Source: Candidatus Aminicenantota bacterium (GTDB taxonomy: Bacteria; Acidobacteriota; Aminicenantia; UBA2199). Taken from it: a stretch of 64,000 nucleotides of DNA. Each line of letters begins with the position of its first letter. Positions within the stretch are counted from its first letter, which is position 1. This document shows, in pieces, positions 8,219 through 16,283 of the stretch. The notes under the pieces were generated by a model. It was not told where the DNA came from. It did not search any database and saw nothing but the letters and a program-made list of their open reading frames with translations. Made by a program: the position numbers and the translations under genes. The stretch is taken from assembly GCA_026393835.1 (NCBI GenBank), contig JAPKZK010000121.1, forward strand, positions 62,001 to 126,000, written 5' to 3'.

Positions 8219-9265
8219 ATGAAAATTACCATATTAACGGAAGGCGGCGCAGAAATCGGTTTCGGGCACGTGACCCGGTGCCTCTCGCTGTGCCAGGCGT
8301 TTGCCGCACGGCGTCATCATACACGGTTTATCGTGGCCGGGGACGCCTCAGTGGCCGGGATTCTTAAAAATATCAATTTCGAAATTTTCGACTGGAGAAA
8401 AGAAGAAGAACGCTTAATGCAGGCAATCGATGACGTTGATGTTGCATTGGTGGATTCGTACCTGGCAAATGAGAAGGTTTATGAAACGATTTCAGCCTCG
8501 GTAAAGGTAGCTGTTTTCCTGGATGATACCCGCCGGTTGGATTACCCGCCGGGGCTTGTGTTGAACTGGAGTATTTCCGCGCGGGACCTGGAGTACCCTG
8601 AGAAAGATAGTATAAATTACCTGCTGGGCCCAGCGTATGTATCATTAAGAAACGCCTTCAGGGAAGTCCCGGCCAAAGAAATAAAAGAAACCGTAACCGA
8701 TGTGCTGGTAACCTTTGGCGGCGATGATTCGAAGAATTTAACACCCAAAGTACAGGGGTTCTTAACCCGCGATTACCCTACGCTGCGGAAACATATCGTG
8801 ATCGCCGGCGCCTTTAAAAACCGAGCGGAAATCGAAGCAGCGGCAGACAATAATACCCACCTGGTATTTTCCCCGGATGACGAAGGAATGAAAAAGGTTA
8901 TGCTGGAATCCGATATTGCCATTGCATCCGGCGGGCAAACGATTTATGAACTGGCCCGCGTGGGCGTGCCGGCAGTGGTAATCGCCGTGGCCGATAACCA
9001 GCGGAATAACGTCTCAGGCTGGGAAAAAACAGGCTTTATCGAAAACGCCGGTTTTTGGAATGAAGAGCATTTAATGAATGTTGTGGCGGAGCGTTTCGCA
9101 AAATTAACGGGTTTTCAATCACGTCGCCGGGCCGCGGCAGCCGGACATAATGTCATACCATGCAGTGAAGCGGACCAGGTCATCAAGCGTATCGAAGACA
9201 AACTAGATGTGTATAATTTATTTAACTGTTGGAGAAGAAGAAAGAAGAAAAAAAACAAGGATTAA
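8219..9265 (+). CDS. pseG: PseG-like UDP-sugar hydrolase (nonulosonic acid pathway)
   Basis: 348 residues. PseG/SpsG enzymes remove UDP from UDP-2,4-diacetamido-2,4,6-trideoxyhexose, yielding the free sugar for condensation with PEP. The N-terminal motif IGFGHVTRCLSLCQAF contains His17, matching the catalytic His17 of the characterised PseG. The C-terminal GT28-like lobe has VTFGGDDSKNL, then IASGGQTIYELARVGVPAVV. The Lys/Arg-rich end (WRRRKKKKNKD) is unusual. The gene starts immediately after repeat sequence with no clear ribosome site and ends 11 bases before the pseI start. Context and motifs agree well. Confidence 0.85.
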   Translation: MKITILTEGGAEIGFGHVTRCLSLCQAFAARRHHTRFIVAGDASVAGILKNINFEIFDWRKEEERLMQAIDDVDVALVDSYLANEKVYETISASVKVAVFLDDTRRLDYPPGLVLNWSISARDLEYPEKDSINYLLGPAYVSLRNAFREVPAKEIKETVTDVLVTFGGDDSKNLTPKVQGFLTRDYPTLRKHIVIAGAFKNRAEIEAAADNNTHLVFSPDDEGMKKVMLESDIAIASGGQTIYELARVGVPAVVIAVADNQRNNVSGWEKTGFIENAGFWNEEHLMNVVAERFAKLTGFQSRRRAAAAGHNVIPCSEADQVIKRIEDKLDVYNLFNCWRRRKKKKNKD

Positions 9266-9276
9266 TTGGTTTTAAC

Positions 9277-10329
9277 ATGAAAGAATTAAATATTAATGGA
9301 AGAAAGGTAGGGCCGGGTCACCCCGTGTATTTGATCGCGGAGATCGGTTCCAACCACTGCGGTGATAAAGCAGTGGTTAAGAAGTTGATCGACATCGCCG
9401 CCAGCGCCGGGTTCGATGCGGTGAAGTTCCAGACGTATGAACCCCTGGAGGTTTTCAGCGGCAAAATCACCACCACGGAGTTGAAAATGGACCCGCTGTA
9501 TGGCCATAAACCCTGGGTGGAAGCAGCGCTGGATTATATCCTGATGCCGCGGGAATGGTTCGCCGAAATGTTCGCCTATGCGCGGGGGAAAAACTTACAG
9601 GTCTTTTCCACGGTGCATTCGGCCCGGGACGCCGAGTTTGTCATGCAGTTCGATCCGCCCGTATTTAAAGTCGCTTCCCTGGATGTCACGTACCTCGATT
9701 TCCTGGCGGACCTGGCCGGTTTCAAGAAACCCATTATCCTGTCCACCGGCATGCATTACCTGGGGGAAATCGAAGAAGCCGTGGATACCATCTTAAAAAA
9801 CGGGAACGATCAATTGGCCCTGCTTCACTGCGTGTCCAATTATCCGCCGCGGCCCCAGGATGTCAATCTAAATAATATCCCCATGCTGCAAAAGGCGTTT
9901 GATTTGCCCGTGGGTTTCTCCGATCATCACCCGGACAATTACATGGATGTAGCCGCCGTGGCCCTGGGCGCATGTATTATCGAGAAACATGTAACCCTGG
10001 ACCGCAGCTTGAAAGGTCCGGACCATCCGTTTGCCCTGGACCCGGACGCCATGATGGACCTGGTCAAAAGCGTCAGGGATACGGAGAAAGCCCTGGGAAC
10101 CTCTAAACGGGTGTTGTCCCAATCGGAATTAGCGGCGCGCACCGTGACCCGCAGGAGTTTCGTGGCCAGGACAGACATTAAGAATGGCGAGGTATTAACC
10201 CGCGAAAACGTTAAAGTGACCCGTCCGGGCACAGGGATTCACCCGAAATTCAAGGACCGCTTGTTGGGACGAAAAGCGGCAAAAGACATTGAAAAGGAAG
10301 ATGTCATTTCCTGGGAAATGGTGGAGTAG
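9277..10329 (+). CDS. pseI: Pseudaminic acid synthase PseI / NeuB family
   Basis: 350 residues, of normal length for the family. Condenses PEP with a 2,4-diacetamido-2,4,6-trideoxyhexose to give a nine-carbon nonulosonic acid. The barrel carries YLIAEIGSNHCGDKAVVKKL, AVKFQTYEP, FKVASLDVTYLDFL, ILSTGMHYLGEIEEA, GFSDHHPDNYMDVAAVALGA and IIEKHVTLDRSLKGPDHPFA. The C-terminal antifreeze-like SAF domain (from ~285) reads RSFVARTDIKNGEVLTRENV and RPGTGIHP. The ATG at 9277 is chosen over an upstream TTG because the family N-terminus begins near KELNINGRKVG. It directly follows pseG. Confidence 0.88.
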   Translation: MKELNINGRKVGPGHPVYLIAEIGSNHCGDKAVVKKLIDIAASAGFDAVKFQTYEPLEVFSGKITTTELKMDPLYGHKPWVEAALDYILMPREWFAEMFAYARGKNLQVFSTVHSARDAEFVMQFDPPVFKVASLDVTYLDFLADLAGFKKPIILSTGMHYLGEIEEAVDTILKNGNDQLALLHCVSNYPPRPQDVNLNNIPMLQKAFDLPVGFSDHHPDNYMDVAAVALGACIIEKHVTLDRSLKGPDHPFALDPDAMMDLVKSVRDTEKALGTSKRVLSQSELAARTVTRRSFVARTDIKNGEVLTRENVKVTRPGTGIHPKFKDRLLGRKAAKDIEKEDVISWEMVE

Positions 10330-10383
10330 GGCCACGGACGAACACGGACAAACACGGACTTATTTGTTAATAGCGAGGTAAAT

Positions 10384-11355
10384 ATGAAAATAAGATCGTA
10401 TATAAAGGGTGATGAAAAGGAAATCCTGGAACTGGATGCGCGGGAACTGCCTTCACGGTGGAACCGCCGGACAATCGATAACTGGTACTGGAAATTTACG
10501 GACCGAAACCCGGCCGGCCACGCCCTGATCTGGGTCGCGGAACATGACAGCCGCCTGGTGGGTCATTTCGCGGCTGTTCCTTACCGGTTGAAAGTGTTGG
10601 ATGAAGAATTGACCGCCTCTCATACCATTGGTGCACTGGTGGATAAAAAATTCCAGAACCGCGGATTGCTTAAATTCGTCGGCGATAAACTAATGGAAGA
10701 CCTGGCCAAAAATAATATCCCCTATACCTGGGGGTTCCCCAACCTGCGGGCGCATAAATTCGAGAATGAAGCCCTGGGCTATAAAGACTTGATTCATTTC
10801 GACCAGTGGGGCATCGCTAAAAATACGATTAAACAAACTCCCCCTTGCCCCAATATTCGTAAACTAACGGAATTCGACGGTCAATTCGACCGGTTATGGC
10901 AAACCTGTTCCCCCGCTTACCCCATCGCCGTGGTGAGGAATCAAACCTATTTAAACTGGCGCTACCTCCAGCGTCCGGATTGGGAATATTTCCCTTTTGC
11001 CTTTTATGAAAACGACGTCTTGCTAGGGTATGTGGTGTTGAAATTGTACCGTGAAGAGGAAATATACCGCGGACATATCGTGGATATTTTTGCCCGGCGG
11101 GATGATGAAAATACACTTTCCCATTTAATCGACCACAGCTTAAATTTTTTCCTTGAGAAGGAAGTCACCGATGTCATGGTATGGATTTGGGGAAACCCGT
11201 TAATTGACACTCTTTTTGCCCAAAAAGGTTTCTCTAAAAAAGAAATAGACCGGCCGTTGATTTTGCGTACCAACATGGAACATAAGTATGGGCAGCAGGC
11301 CCGGGACAATTCCAACTGGTATTTTACCATGGGAGATTCCACGGAGATTTTTTAA
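10384..11355 (+). CDS. GNAT-family acetyltransferase
   Basis: 323 residues. The N-terminal half is a GNAT fold: KIRSYIKGDEKEILEL start, VGHFAAVPYRLKV (beta4), HTIGALVDKKFQNRGLLKFV (acetyl-CoA-binding region with the Q/R-N-R-G-L turn). The C-terminal half (WRYLQRPDWEYFPFAFYEND and later strands) resembles a second GNAT-like lobe. In this operon it could be the N-acetyltransferase of the nonulosonic-acid pathway (PseH/SpsD role), though it is longer than PseH (about 160-180 residues), so the acceptor is uncertain. Its stop codon abuts the ATG of the next gene. Confidence 0.65.
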   Translation: MKIRSYIKGDEKEILELDARELPSRWNRRTIDNWYWKFTDRNPAGHALIWVAEHDSRLVGHFAAVPYRLKVLDEELTASHTIGALVDKKFQNRGLLKFVGDKLMEDLAKNNIPYTWGFPNLRAHKFENEALGYKDLIHFDQWGIAKNTIKQTPPCPNIRKLTEFDGQFDRLWQTCSPAYPIAVVRNQTYLNWRYLQRPDWEYFPFAFYENDVLLGYVVLKLYREEEIYRGHIVDIFARRDDENTLSHLIDHSLNFFLEKEVTDVMVWIWGNPLIDTLFAQKGFSKKEIDRPLILRTNMEHKYGQQARDNSNWYFTMGDSTEIF

Positions 11356-11760
11356 ATGAAATTGTATCATATCGGGAAGGTTGTAAAAGACCTGGAAGAG
11401 GCAAAGAAATATTATAAAGATACCTTCGGGTTTCAGTCCATTGGGGAACCGGTGGAGGATAATATCCAAAAAGTCTGGGTATTAAAGATGAACATCGGTC
11501 ACGGCGAAATCCTCACCCTGGAACTATTGCAGCCCATGAACGAACAGTCCCCGGTTTATAAATTCCTGCAAAAAACGGGTGGCGGGCTTCATCATCTCAG
11601 TTACCTGGTAGAAGATATCCGCCGGGCCATCGCTGATTTCAAGGAAAAAGGCGCTTTAATCCTGGGGGAAGTCGCGCCCAGTATCGCTTACGGCTCCAAA
11701 CCCAGCGTCTGGTTATACACCGGTTCAAAGGAATTGATAGAGCTTATCGAGGAAGTATAG
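11356..11760 (+). CDS. VOC (glyoxalase/epimerase-like) family protein
   Basis: 134 residues with two beta-alpha-beta-beta-beta halves of the vicinal-oxygen-chelate fold: YHIGKVVKDLEEAKKYYKDT and GGLHHLSYLVEDIRRAIADF. Candidate metal ligands are His5, Glu51 or so, His85 and a late Glu (IELIEEV). Closest in pattern to methylmalonyl-CoA epimerase-like proteins, but such small VOC proteins recur in sugar clusters, and the substrate here may be a nucleotide sugar or acyl intermediate. Translationally coupled (TAA then ATG, no gap) to the GNAT. Last gene of the first glycan operon. Confidence 0.65.
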   Translation: MKLYHIGKVVKDLEEAKKYYKDTFGFQSIGEPVEDNIQKVWVLKMNIGHGEILTLELLQPMNEQSPVYKFLQKTGGGLHHLSYLVEDIRRAIADFKEKGALILGEVAPSIAYGSKPSVWLYTGSKELIELIEEV

Positions 11761-11794
11761 GTAATCTATCATAATGAAATTTTTGCCATTTTCA

Positions 11795-11889
11795 TATAAC
11801 ACCCCCCTAAAATGTCCAAACCATGGACAAAATACCCCCCTAAAATGTCCACAACATGGATTTTTTCGGGGGGTGTTTTGTGTTATAAT
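11795..11889 (+). promoter_or_regulatory. 27 bp direct repeats, inverted arms and -10 box before the ATPase gene
   Basis: Two near-identical 27-base units (11801-11827 and 11834-11860, each starting ACCCCCCTAAAATGTCCA) lie 33 bases apart. Each contains TCCA...TGGA dyads. The left edge (TATAACACCCCCC, 11795-11807) is partly complementary to GGGGGGTGTTTTGTGTTATA at 11868-11887. A TATAAT lies at 11884-11889, 29 bases before the ATG. It looks like an operator or terminator/promoter block; the function is inferred. Confidence 0.5.
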
Positions 11890-11918
11890 ACCATATCATA
11901 CTTTCACGGAGGTGTTTT

Positions 11919-13310
11919 ATGGTATTGAAACGATTCACGGAAAACGATATCGAGGCATGGTTTAAACGTAAACATCGTAAACCTTTGGTGGTTCGCGGCG
12001 CAAGACAGGTGGGGAAATCAACCATCATCAGGAACTTTGCCTCGAATCGCAATCTAACCCTGCACGAAATCAATCTTGAACGACACCCCGGGCTGGCAAA
12101 AAGTTTCAACTCTCTCGATATCCGGGAGGTATTGAAAGAATTTGAATATATCAGTGGGAAAGGAAAAATTAATACCGATGCCAATGACAATATCTTGTTT
12201 ATCGATGAAATCCAGGCCGTACCTTCGGCCATTAAAGCACTGCGCTATTTTTTCGAAGATTACCCTTTGCTGCCGGTAATAGCCGCCGGTTCTTTACTTG
12301 AGTTTTCACTTTCGGACCATTCCTATTCCATGCCCGTGGGGCGCATTGAGTACCTGTACATGGGGCCCATGACTTTCGAGGAGTTCCTGGCCGCGAAAAA
12401 TGAACAGTCCCTATTGGAATTAGTTCGAAGTTATGATTTTAGTTATAAATTCCCGGACAGCGCCCACCAAAAGCTTTTGAAATTCCAGCGAGAATATTTA
12501 TTGGTAGGTGGAATGCCTGAGGCGATTCAAGCCTACGTTGAGACGGATGATTTTGATGAAGTTATGAATGTTCATTCATCCATAATTGAAACATACCGGG
12601 ATGATTTTGCCAAATATGCCAGGGGGGCTGACCTGCTTCGTTTACATCGCATATTTGATTATGTCCCGGCGTCGGTTGGTGAAAAAGCCAAATATAATAA
12701 TATCGATCCCAATGAAAAGGCCAGGGACCTGCGTAAGTCCATGGATTTGCTTGAAAAAGCCAATGTTATTTCTTACGTTTATCATTCCGGTACTTCCGGT
12801 TTGCCATTAAAAGCCGGGAAGGACGATAAGGTTTTCAAGGTTTATTTTCTCGATATCGGTTTAATGAACCGTATCTGTAAAGTACGGAATATTCCTTTTG
12901 AGCAACTGGAAAAAGAAGAATTCATCAATGCCGGCAAAATGGCGGAGCAGTTTATCCAGCAGCATCTTCTTCGTATGGAGCGCGCTAATGAAAAGCCGGA
13001 AGTGTTTTATTGGCTGAGAGAGGGACGGACCTCAAATGCTGAAATAGATTTTGTTGTTCAATTAGGCGCTGAAAATGTTCCTATTGAAGTAAAAGCCGGG
13101 AAAAGCGGGACTTTGAAATCATTACATCGTTTTATCTGGGAGAAGGGGTTAAAAAAGGCGATTCGTTTTGATTTGAATCCGCCTTCCGTCATGAAGGTTT
13201 CGCATAAAGTCGCTTATGACCGGGAAAGTTCGGATATCGATTTTGATCTTTTATCATTGCCATTATATATGGTGGAGCAGCTTTCGCGTCTATTCCCCAC
13301 AATCCAATAA
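11919..13310 (+). CDS. DUF4143-type AAA ATPase with C-terminal nuclease-like fold
   Basis: 463 residues. The N-terminal AAA domain has Walker A VVRGARQVGKST (residues 24-35) and Walker B LFIDEIQAVPSAI (~residues 92-104), followed by AAGSLLEFSLSDHS. The C-terminal DUF4143 region ends in NAEIDFVVQLG...VPIEVKAGKSG, a PD-(D/E)xK-type pattern (D..., ExK). This family is widespread, often in many copies per genome, and its function is unsettled; mobile or defence roles have been suggested. GGAGG lies 7 bases before the ATG. The final codons (PTIQ, stop) fall in the 26 bp direct repeat at 13295-13320. First gene of the accessory island. Confidence 0.8.
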   Translation: MVLKRFTENDIEAWFKRKHRKPLVVRGARQVGKSTIIRNFASNRNLTLHEINLERHPGLAKSFNSLDIREVLKEFEYISGKGKINTDANDNILFIDEIQAVPSAIKALRYFFEDYPLLPVIAAGSLLEFSLSDHSYSMPVGRIEYLYMGPMTFEEFLAAKNEQSLLELVRSYDFSYKFPDSAHQKLLKFQREYLLVGGMPEAIQAYVETDDFDEVMNVHSSIIETYRDDFAKYARGADLLRLHRIFDYVPASVGEKAKYNNIDPNEKARDLRKSMDLLEKANVISYVYHSGTSGLPLKAGKDDKVFKVYFLDIGLMNRICKVRNIPFEQLEKEEFINAGKMAEQFIQQHLLRMERANEKPEVFYWLREGRTSNAEIDFVVQLGAENVPIEVKAGKSGTLKSLHRFIWEKGLKKAIRFDLNPPSVMKVSHKVAYDRESSDIDFDLLSLPLYMVEQLSRLFPTIQ

Positions 13311-13320
13311 CCGGGAAGTG
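13295..13320. repeat. 26 bp direct repeat, left copy
   Basis: CCCCACAATCCAATAACCGG followed by GAAGTG. An identical 26-base copy lies at 15124-15149. The pair brackets the minus-strand ATPase gene. The left copy includes the stop codon of the DUF4143 ATPase, so the copy at 15124 may be a duplicated gene end. Confidence 0.8.
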
Positions 13321-13332
13321 GGAAGTGAGATA

Positions 13333-15084
13333 TTATCCTATCCATCTTTCGTCGTCGCTGCAGGCAATTCCTTTTTCTTTGCAATACTCTTCCGCTTCCG
13401 CGGTAAACCCACAGCGGGAATATATAAACCCCACCACCCGCTCTATATTCTCATACTTTTTAACCTCTGCAAATTTTCTTTCAAAATCAATTACTTCTTC
13501 CATCGAAAACTTCTTAACTTCACGACTCTTCACTTCACCGATAATGGAATAATCCACCGCCCGCACTGCACGGGCAAAAATATCGACGCTGAAACTCCGT
13601 GAATACTCCGGGGAACTATCGTACCGCCATACCCGGGAATATTCACAAAAATTAAAATCCCCGGGTAAATAACGGGTAAAGGCTTTGAACAAATCATTGT
13701 TTTTACGGGCCCGGTATGTTAATTGATCCAGTATTAAATATTCAGCGAAATAACCTTTCTGGGAGTGGTATTTACCCTGTAACCGACGATATTGGCGCTT
13801 TAATTTTTCGAAGGACTTTGCGTATTCCCTGGCTATATCCTTGACATCGAAATGTTCGATCTCTTTTTGGTAGACACCGCGAAACACCTTATCGAAAATA
13901 TTGTCCCGGACACACCGGAAATCGAAATGAGTTTGCCCCTGGTCTATTATATCTCCTTTAACCAGGGCTTCCAATTTCTGTTCAAGTTCTTCATCGGTCA
14001 TGTCCAGAGCTAATTGATTGAGTATTTCTTCCCGGGTCAGTTCCCTGTCTTTATATTTAAATAAATGAAGTACGATTCTTTTGGCATTACGGTTATTGAC
14101 TTTGCTGAAAGCAGTGTTCACATATTCCATCCAGGTGGATTTGATGTTTCCGCGATTATCCAGGGTTTCAAAATCCAGGGTATCGGTAAGTCCTTTAACG
14201 GTGGTCAGGTCCTTATGTTTGTAACGGGAACGGAGGATGGAACTGGTGTAAAAAGGGCTGCCTTCGGAGATTTTGATTATCAAGTAAGCGGTTTCTTCAG
14301 TGACCGGGACATCAAAGAAGCTGGAATACTTATACAGCATTTCCAATGCTTCATCTTCCGGCATGTTTTCCAGGTATTCGTATTTGAAACGGTTGGGCAG
14401 CATGGAGTTAAGTTCGTTCATCAGCCAGCCTACCCAACTGCCCGAGATCAGCAAAGGTGCGATTTTGCTTTCGGCCGAACTTAAATACCCGCCGGCCAGG
14501 TCTTTGGCAGGAATTTTCATGTCTTTATCGCGGTAGATCATGGCATTTAAGAACTGGAACTCATCGATCATCTGTACGATAAATTCCTTCTGCCGGAAAG
14601 CGACGGTTTGTGGGGTATCCCTGACAATGTCCCATAGGATGTCGATATTTTCATGGCTAGCCGCGTGAGCGGCGCTTTCGATGATACCGCTTAAATAGCC
14701 CAGCCCCTCTTTTTTTACGATTTTGATTACTTTTTCAAAATTACTTTTTTCTTCGGGTTTCAAGTATTCCGTTTTCCGGGTTTTAAAAGCGATGTACTGG
14801 TAAATAAAGCTTAGAAAGAATTGAACACAAAAATCTCCCACCCACATTTCAGTTTCTTTGATTTCATAGTAAAACGGGATGACCCCATCGTTTTTGAAAA
14901 AGGTGATATTGAACAGCCGTTCCAGGATGGCGGTTTTGCCCATTTTACGGCGGGCCAGGATGGCGGTACTCTGGGATTTTTCATCTTTTATATCGTTAAT
15001 CCATTTAAGGAAATAAGTCATTTCCTCATTTCTGCCGGTAAACAGTTCCGGTTTGCCGATTCTTTCTTTTAATGCGTATTCCAT
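13333..15084 (-). CDS. AAA ATPase fused to PD-(D/E)xK nuclease-like domain
   Basis: 583 residues from the ATG at 15084; a GTG at 15129 would add 15 residues but lies in repeat sequence. The N-terminal ATPase shows ELFTGRNEEMTYFLKWI, Walker A ILARRKMGKTAIL and Walker B IVQMIDEFQFLN. A helical middle region follows. The last ~150 residues contain SFSVDIFARA, then SIIGEVKSREVKKFSMEEV: the D...ExK spacing expected of a PD-(D/E)xK nuclease or nuclease-like domain. It is the only minus-strand gene between 5 kb and the window end, lies convergent to its DUF4143 neighbour, and is bracketed by 26 bp direct repeats. It fits a mobile ATPase-nuclease cassette; biochemical role unknown. Confidence 0.7.
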   Translation of the reverse strand: MEYALKERIGKPELFTGRNEEMTYFLKWINDIKDEKSQSTAILARRKMGKTAILERLFNITFFKNDGVIPFYYEIKETEMWVGDFCVQFFLSFIYQYIAFKTRKTEYLKPEEKSNFEKVIKIVKKEGLGYLSGIIESAAHAASHENIDILWDIVRDTPQTVAFRQKEFIVQMIDEFQFLNAMIYRDKDMKIPAKDLAGGYLSSAESKIAPLLISGSWVGWLMNELNSMLPNRFKYEYLENMPEDEALEMLYKYSSFFDVPVTEETAYLIIKISEGSPFYTSSILRSRYKHKDLTTVKGLTDTLDFETLDNRGNIKSTWMEYVNTAFSKVNNRNAKRIVLHLFKYKDRELTREEILNQLALDMTDEELEQKLEALVKGDIIDQGQTHFDFRCVRDNIFDKVFRGVYQKEIEHFDVKDIAREYAKSFEKLKRQYRRLQGKYHSQKGYFAEYLILDQLTYRARKNNDLFKAFTRYLPGDFNFCEYSRVWRYDSSPEYSRSFSVDIFARAVRAVDYSIIGEVKSREVKKFSMEEVIDFERKFAEVKKYENIERVVGFIYSRCGFTAEAEEYCKEKGIACSDDERWIG

Positions 15085-15123
15085 GCCCAAGTATATATCA
15101 TAAAAGGAGAAAAAAGGCAAACC

Positions 15124-15149
15124 CCCCACAATCCAATAACCGGGAAGTG
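15124..15149. repeat. 26 bp direct repeat, right copy
   Basis: Identical to 13295-13320, same orientation. The bases outside the two copies differ, so the duplicated block is short and its edges coincide with the edges of the minus-strand gene region. Confidence 0.8.
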
Positions 15150-15196
15150 AGATAAAAATTGGCCTGGTCCCCTTTTTTTGATTAAAGACGAAGCGG

Positions 15197-15230
15197 TTGA
15201 AATATTTCTCGATTTAAGGTATTATATACC
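15197..15230 (+). promoter_or_regulatory. Promoter overlapped by a palindromic operator
   Basis: TTGAAA at 15197-15202, a 17-base spacer and TATTAT at 15220-15225 form a good sigma-70 promoter. The perfect palindrome GGTATTATATACC (15218-15230) covers the -10 box, so a dimeric DNA-binding protein there would block transcription. The next gene (15248) encodes an antitoxin-like protein, which fits autorepression. Binding is inferred. Confidence 0.55.
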
Positions 15231-15247
15231 AAAGTGAGGCCATTAGC

Positions 15248-15457
15248 ATGAGTGTTGAAGCACAGAAACTGGAAATTATTGAATGGGTACTAAAGTTAAA
15301 AGATACTTCCACACTGGATGAAGTAATGAAAGTGAAAAAAGTTGGCCGCCATAAAAAGAGAGGAACCAGGAAGTTTGGCAGCGGTAAAACAATTTTCACT
15401 TATGTCGCAGATGATTTCGACGCCACTCCCGCTGAATTCAGGGATTACATAAAATGA
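15248..15457 (+). CDS. DUF2281-like small antitoxin
   Basis: 69 residues. The N-terminus MSVEAQKLEIIEWVLKLKD followed by STLDEVMKVK is the pattern of small addiction-module antitoxins. The C-terminus has KFGSGKTIFTYVADDFDATP and FRDYIK. No recognisable toxin partner follows. Its stop overlaps an ATG (15453) that reads MILLIGFGGKVK, then stop, faintly like the first residues of a PIN toxin (MILLDTN...). The NACHT gene starts 31 bases after. GTGAGG lies upstream of the ATG. It may be an orphaned antitoxin or a regulator of the NACHT gene. Confidence 0.5.
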   Translation: MSVEAQKLEIIEWVLKLKDTSTLDEVMKVKKVGRHKKRGTRKFGSGKTIFTYVADDFDATPAEFRDYIK

Positions 15458-15488
15458 TCCTGCTAATCGGATTCGGAGGAAAGGTAAA

Positions 15489-16265
15489 ATGATTGATCTT
15501 TTATCTGCTACTTTAGCAAAGTTGGGAGCAACCATCCTGGCAGGCGCCGCGAAGAAAACATTTGAAGCCATCAGGGACCTGGTTTCCGAGGATGAAGCAA
15601 AGGCCGTCGTGAACGGCGCTTTCATGGAATTCAGGGGAAATGTACTTGCCGAAGGCAAAGGCGCGAAAGATGAAAAAGCCCTGCTGGAAGTGTTCGAATT
15701 GTTTTTTACCGACGACCGGGTAATGGGGGAATTCCAATTGGTATTTGACACCCAAAGCGAGAAAGTGGATTTTGATCTATTGGAAGAGATTTTTGCCAGG
15801 ATTTGTATTGACAAAGAAATCGAGATTCCGACGTTTGATTTTCGCCGGGCGATGTCGTATGTGATTGAAGAGATTGAGCAATTAGCCCAGAAACAGGATA
15901 TATTCAAGGAATTGTTTCAAACGGCCCACCTGGAAAAGATTTATAAATCTTTACAAACAAGGGGAAAGGAACCTAATCTCTCTTATGCGCGGTTTAAATA
16001 CCTGGACCAATTGCAGCGGCATCATAACCAATTGTTTTTTGCAGGCATCCCGGACCTGAAAGAAAAAAAAGAAATACAATTACCGGCTATTTTTGTCATG
16101 CCGCGGGCCAGGGAAAGCGTGGAAGTGGATGATTACCGGCAATTAATGCGGGAAAAACAGGGAGATGATGAATTTACCGGCGAAGAAATCCAACTGCGGT
16201 GGATGATGATGGCTAAAAAAAAAAGGAAAAAAGAACCTATAAAGTTTGATAGGATACTCAAATAA
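15489..16265 (+). CDS. N-terminal part of a NACHT-HEAT protein, cut by an in-frame stop
   Basis: 258 residues, mostly helical, no recognised effector domain. It begins IDLLSATLAKLGATILAGAA, a hydrophobic helix common at the start of NACHT/STAND proteins. The segment FDTQSEKVDFDLLEEIF and the following helices resemble NACHT-associated N-terminal regions. It ends FDRILK, stop (TAA, 16263-16265). The next frame-matched codons read NKINRFVVLGKPGSGKST, so the downstream P-loop ATPase is the same reading frame with one stop between. The ribosome site GGAGGAAAGG precedes the ATG. It should be read with the next entry as one broken or readthrough gene. Confidence 0.7.
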   Translation: MIDLLSATLAKLGATILAGAAKKTFEAIRDLVSEDEAKAVVNGAFMEFRGNVLAEGKGAKDEKALLEVFELFFTDDRVMGEFQLVFDTQSEKVDFDLLEEIFARICIDKEIEIPTFDFRRAMSYVIEEIEQLAQKQDIFKELFQTAHLEKIYKSLQTRGKEPNLSYARFKYLDQLQRHHNQLFFAGIPDLKEKKEIQLPAIFVMPRARESVEVDDYRQLMREKQGDDEFTGEEIQLRWMMMAKKKRKKEPIKFDRILK

Positions 16266-16283
16266 AATAAGATCAACCGCTTC

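Noticed and set aside
16200..16265. Frameshift at the A-run in the NACHT gene
   Set aside because: Frame on both sides of the break is the same, so a single stop codon, not an indel, separates the halves.
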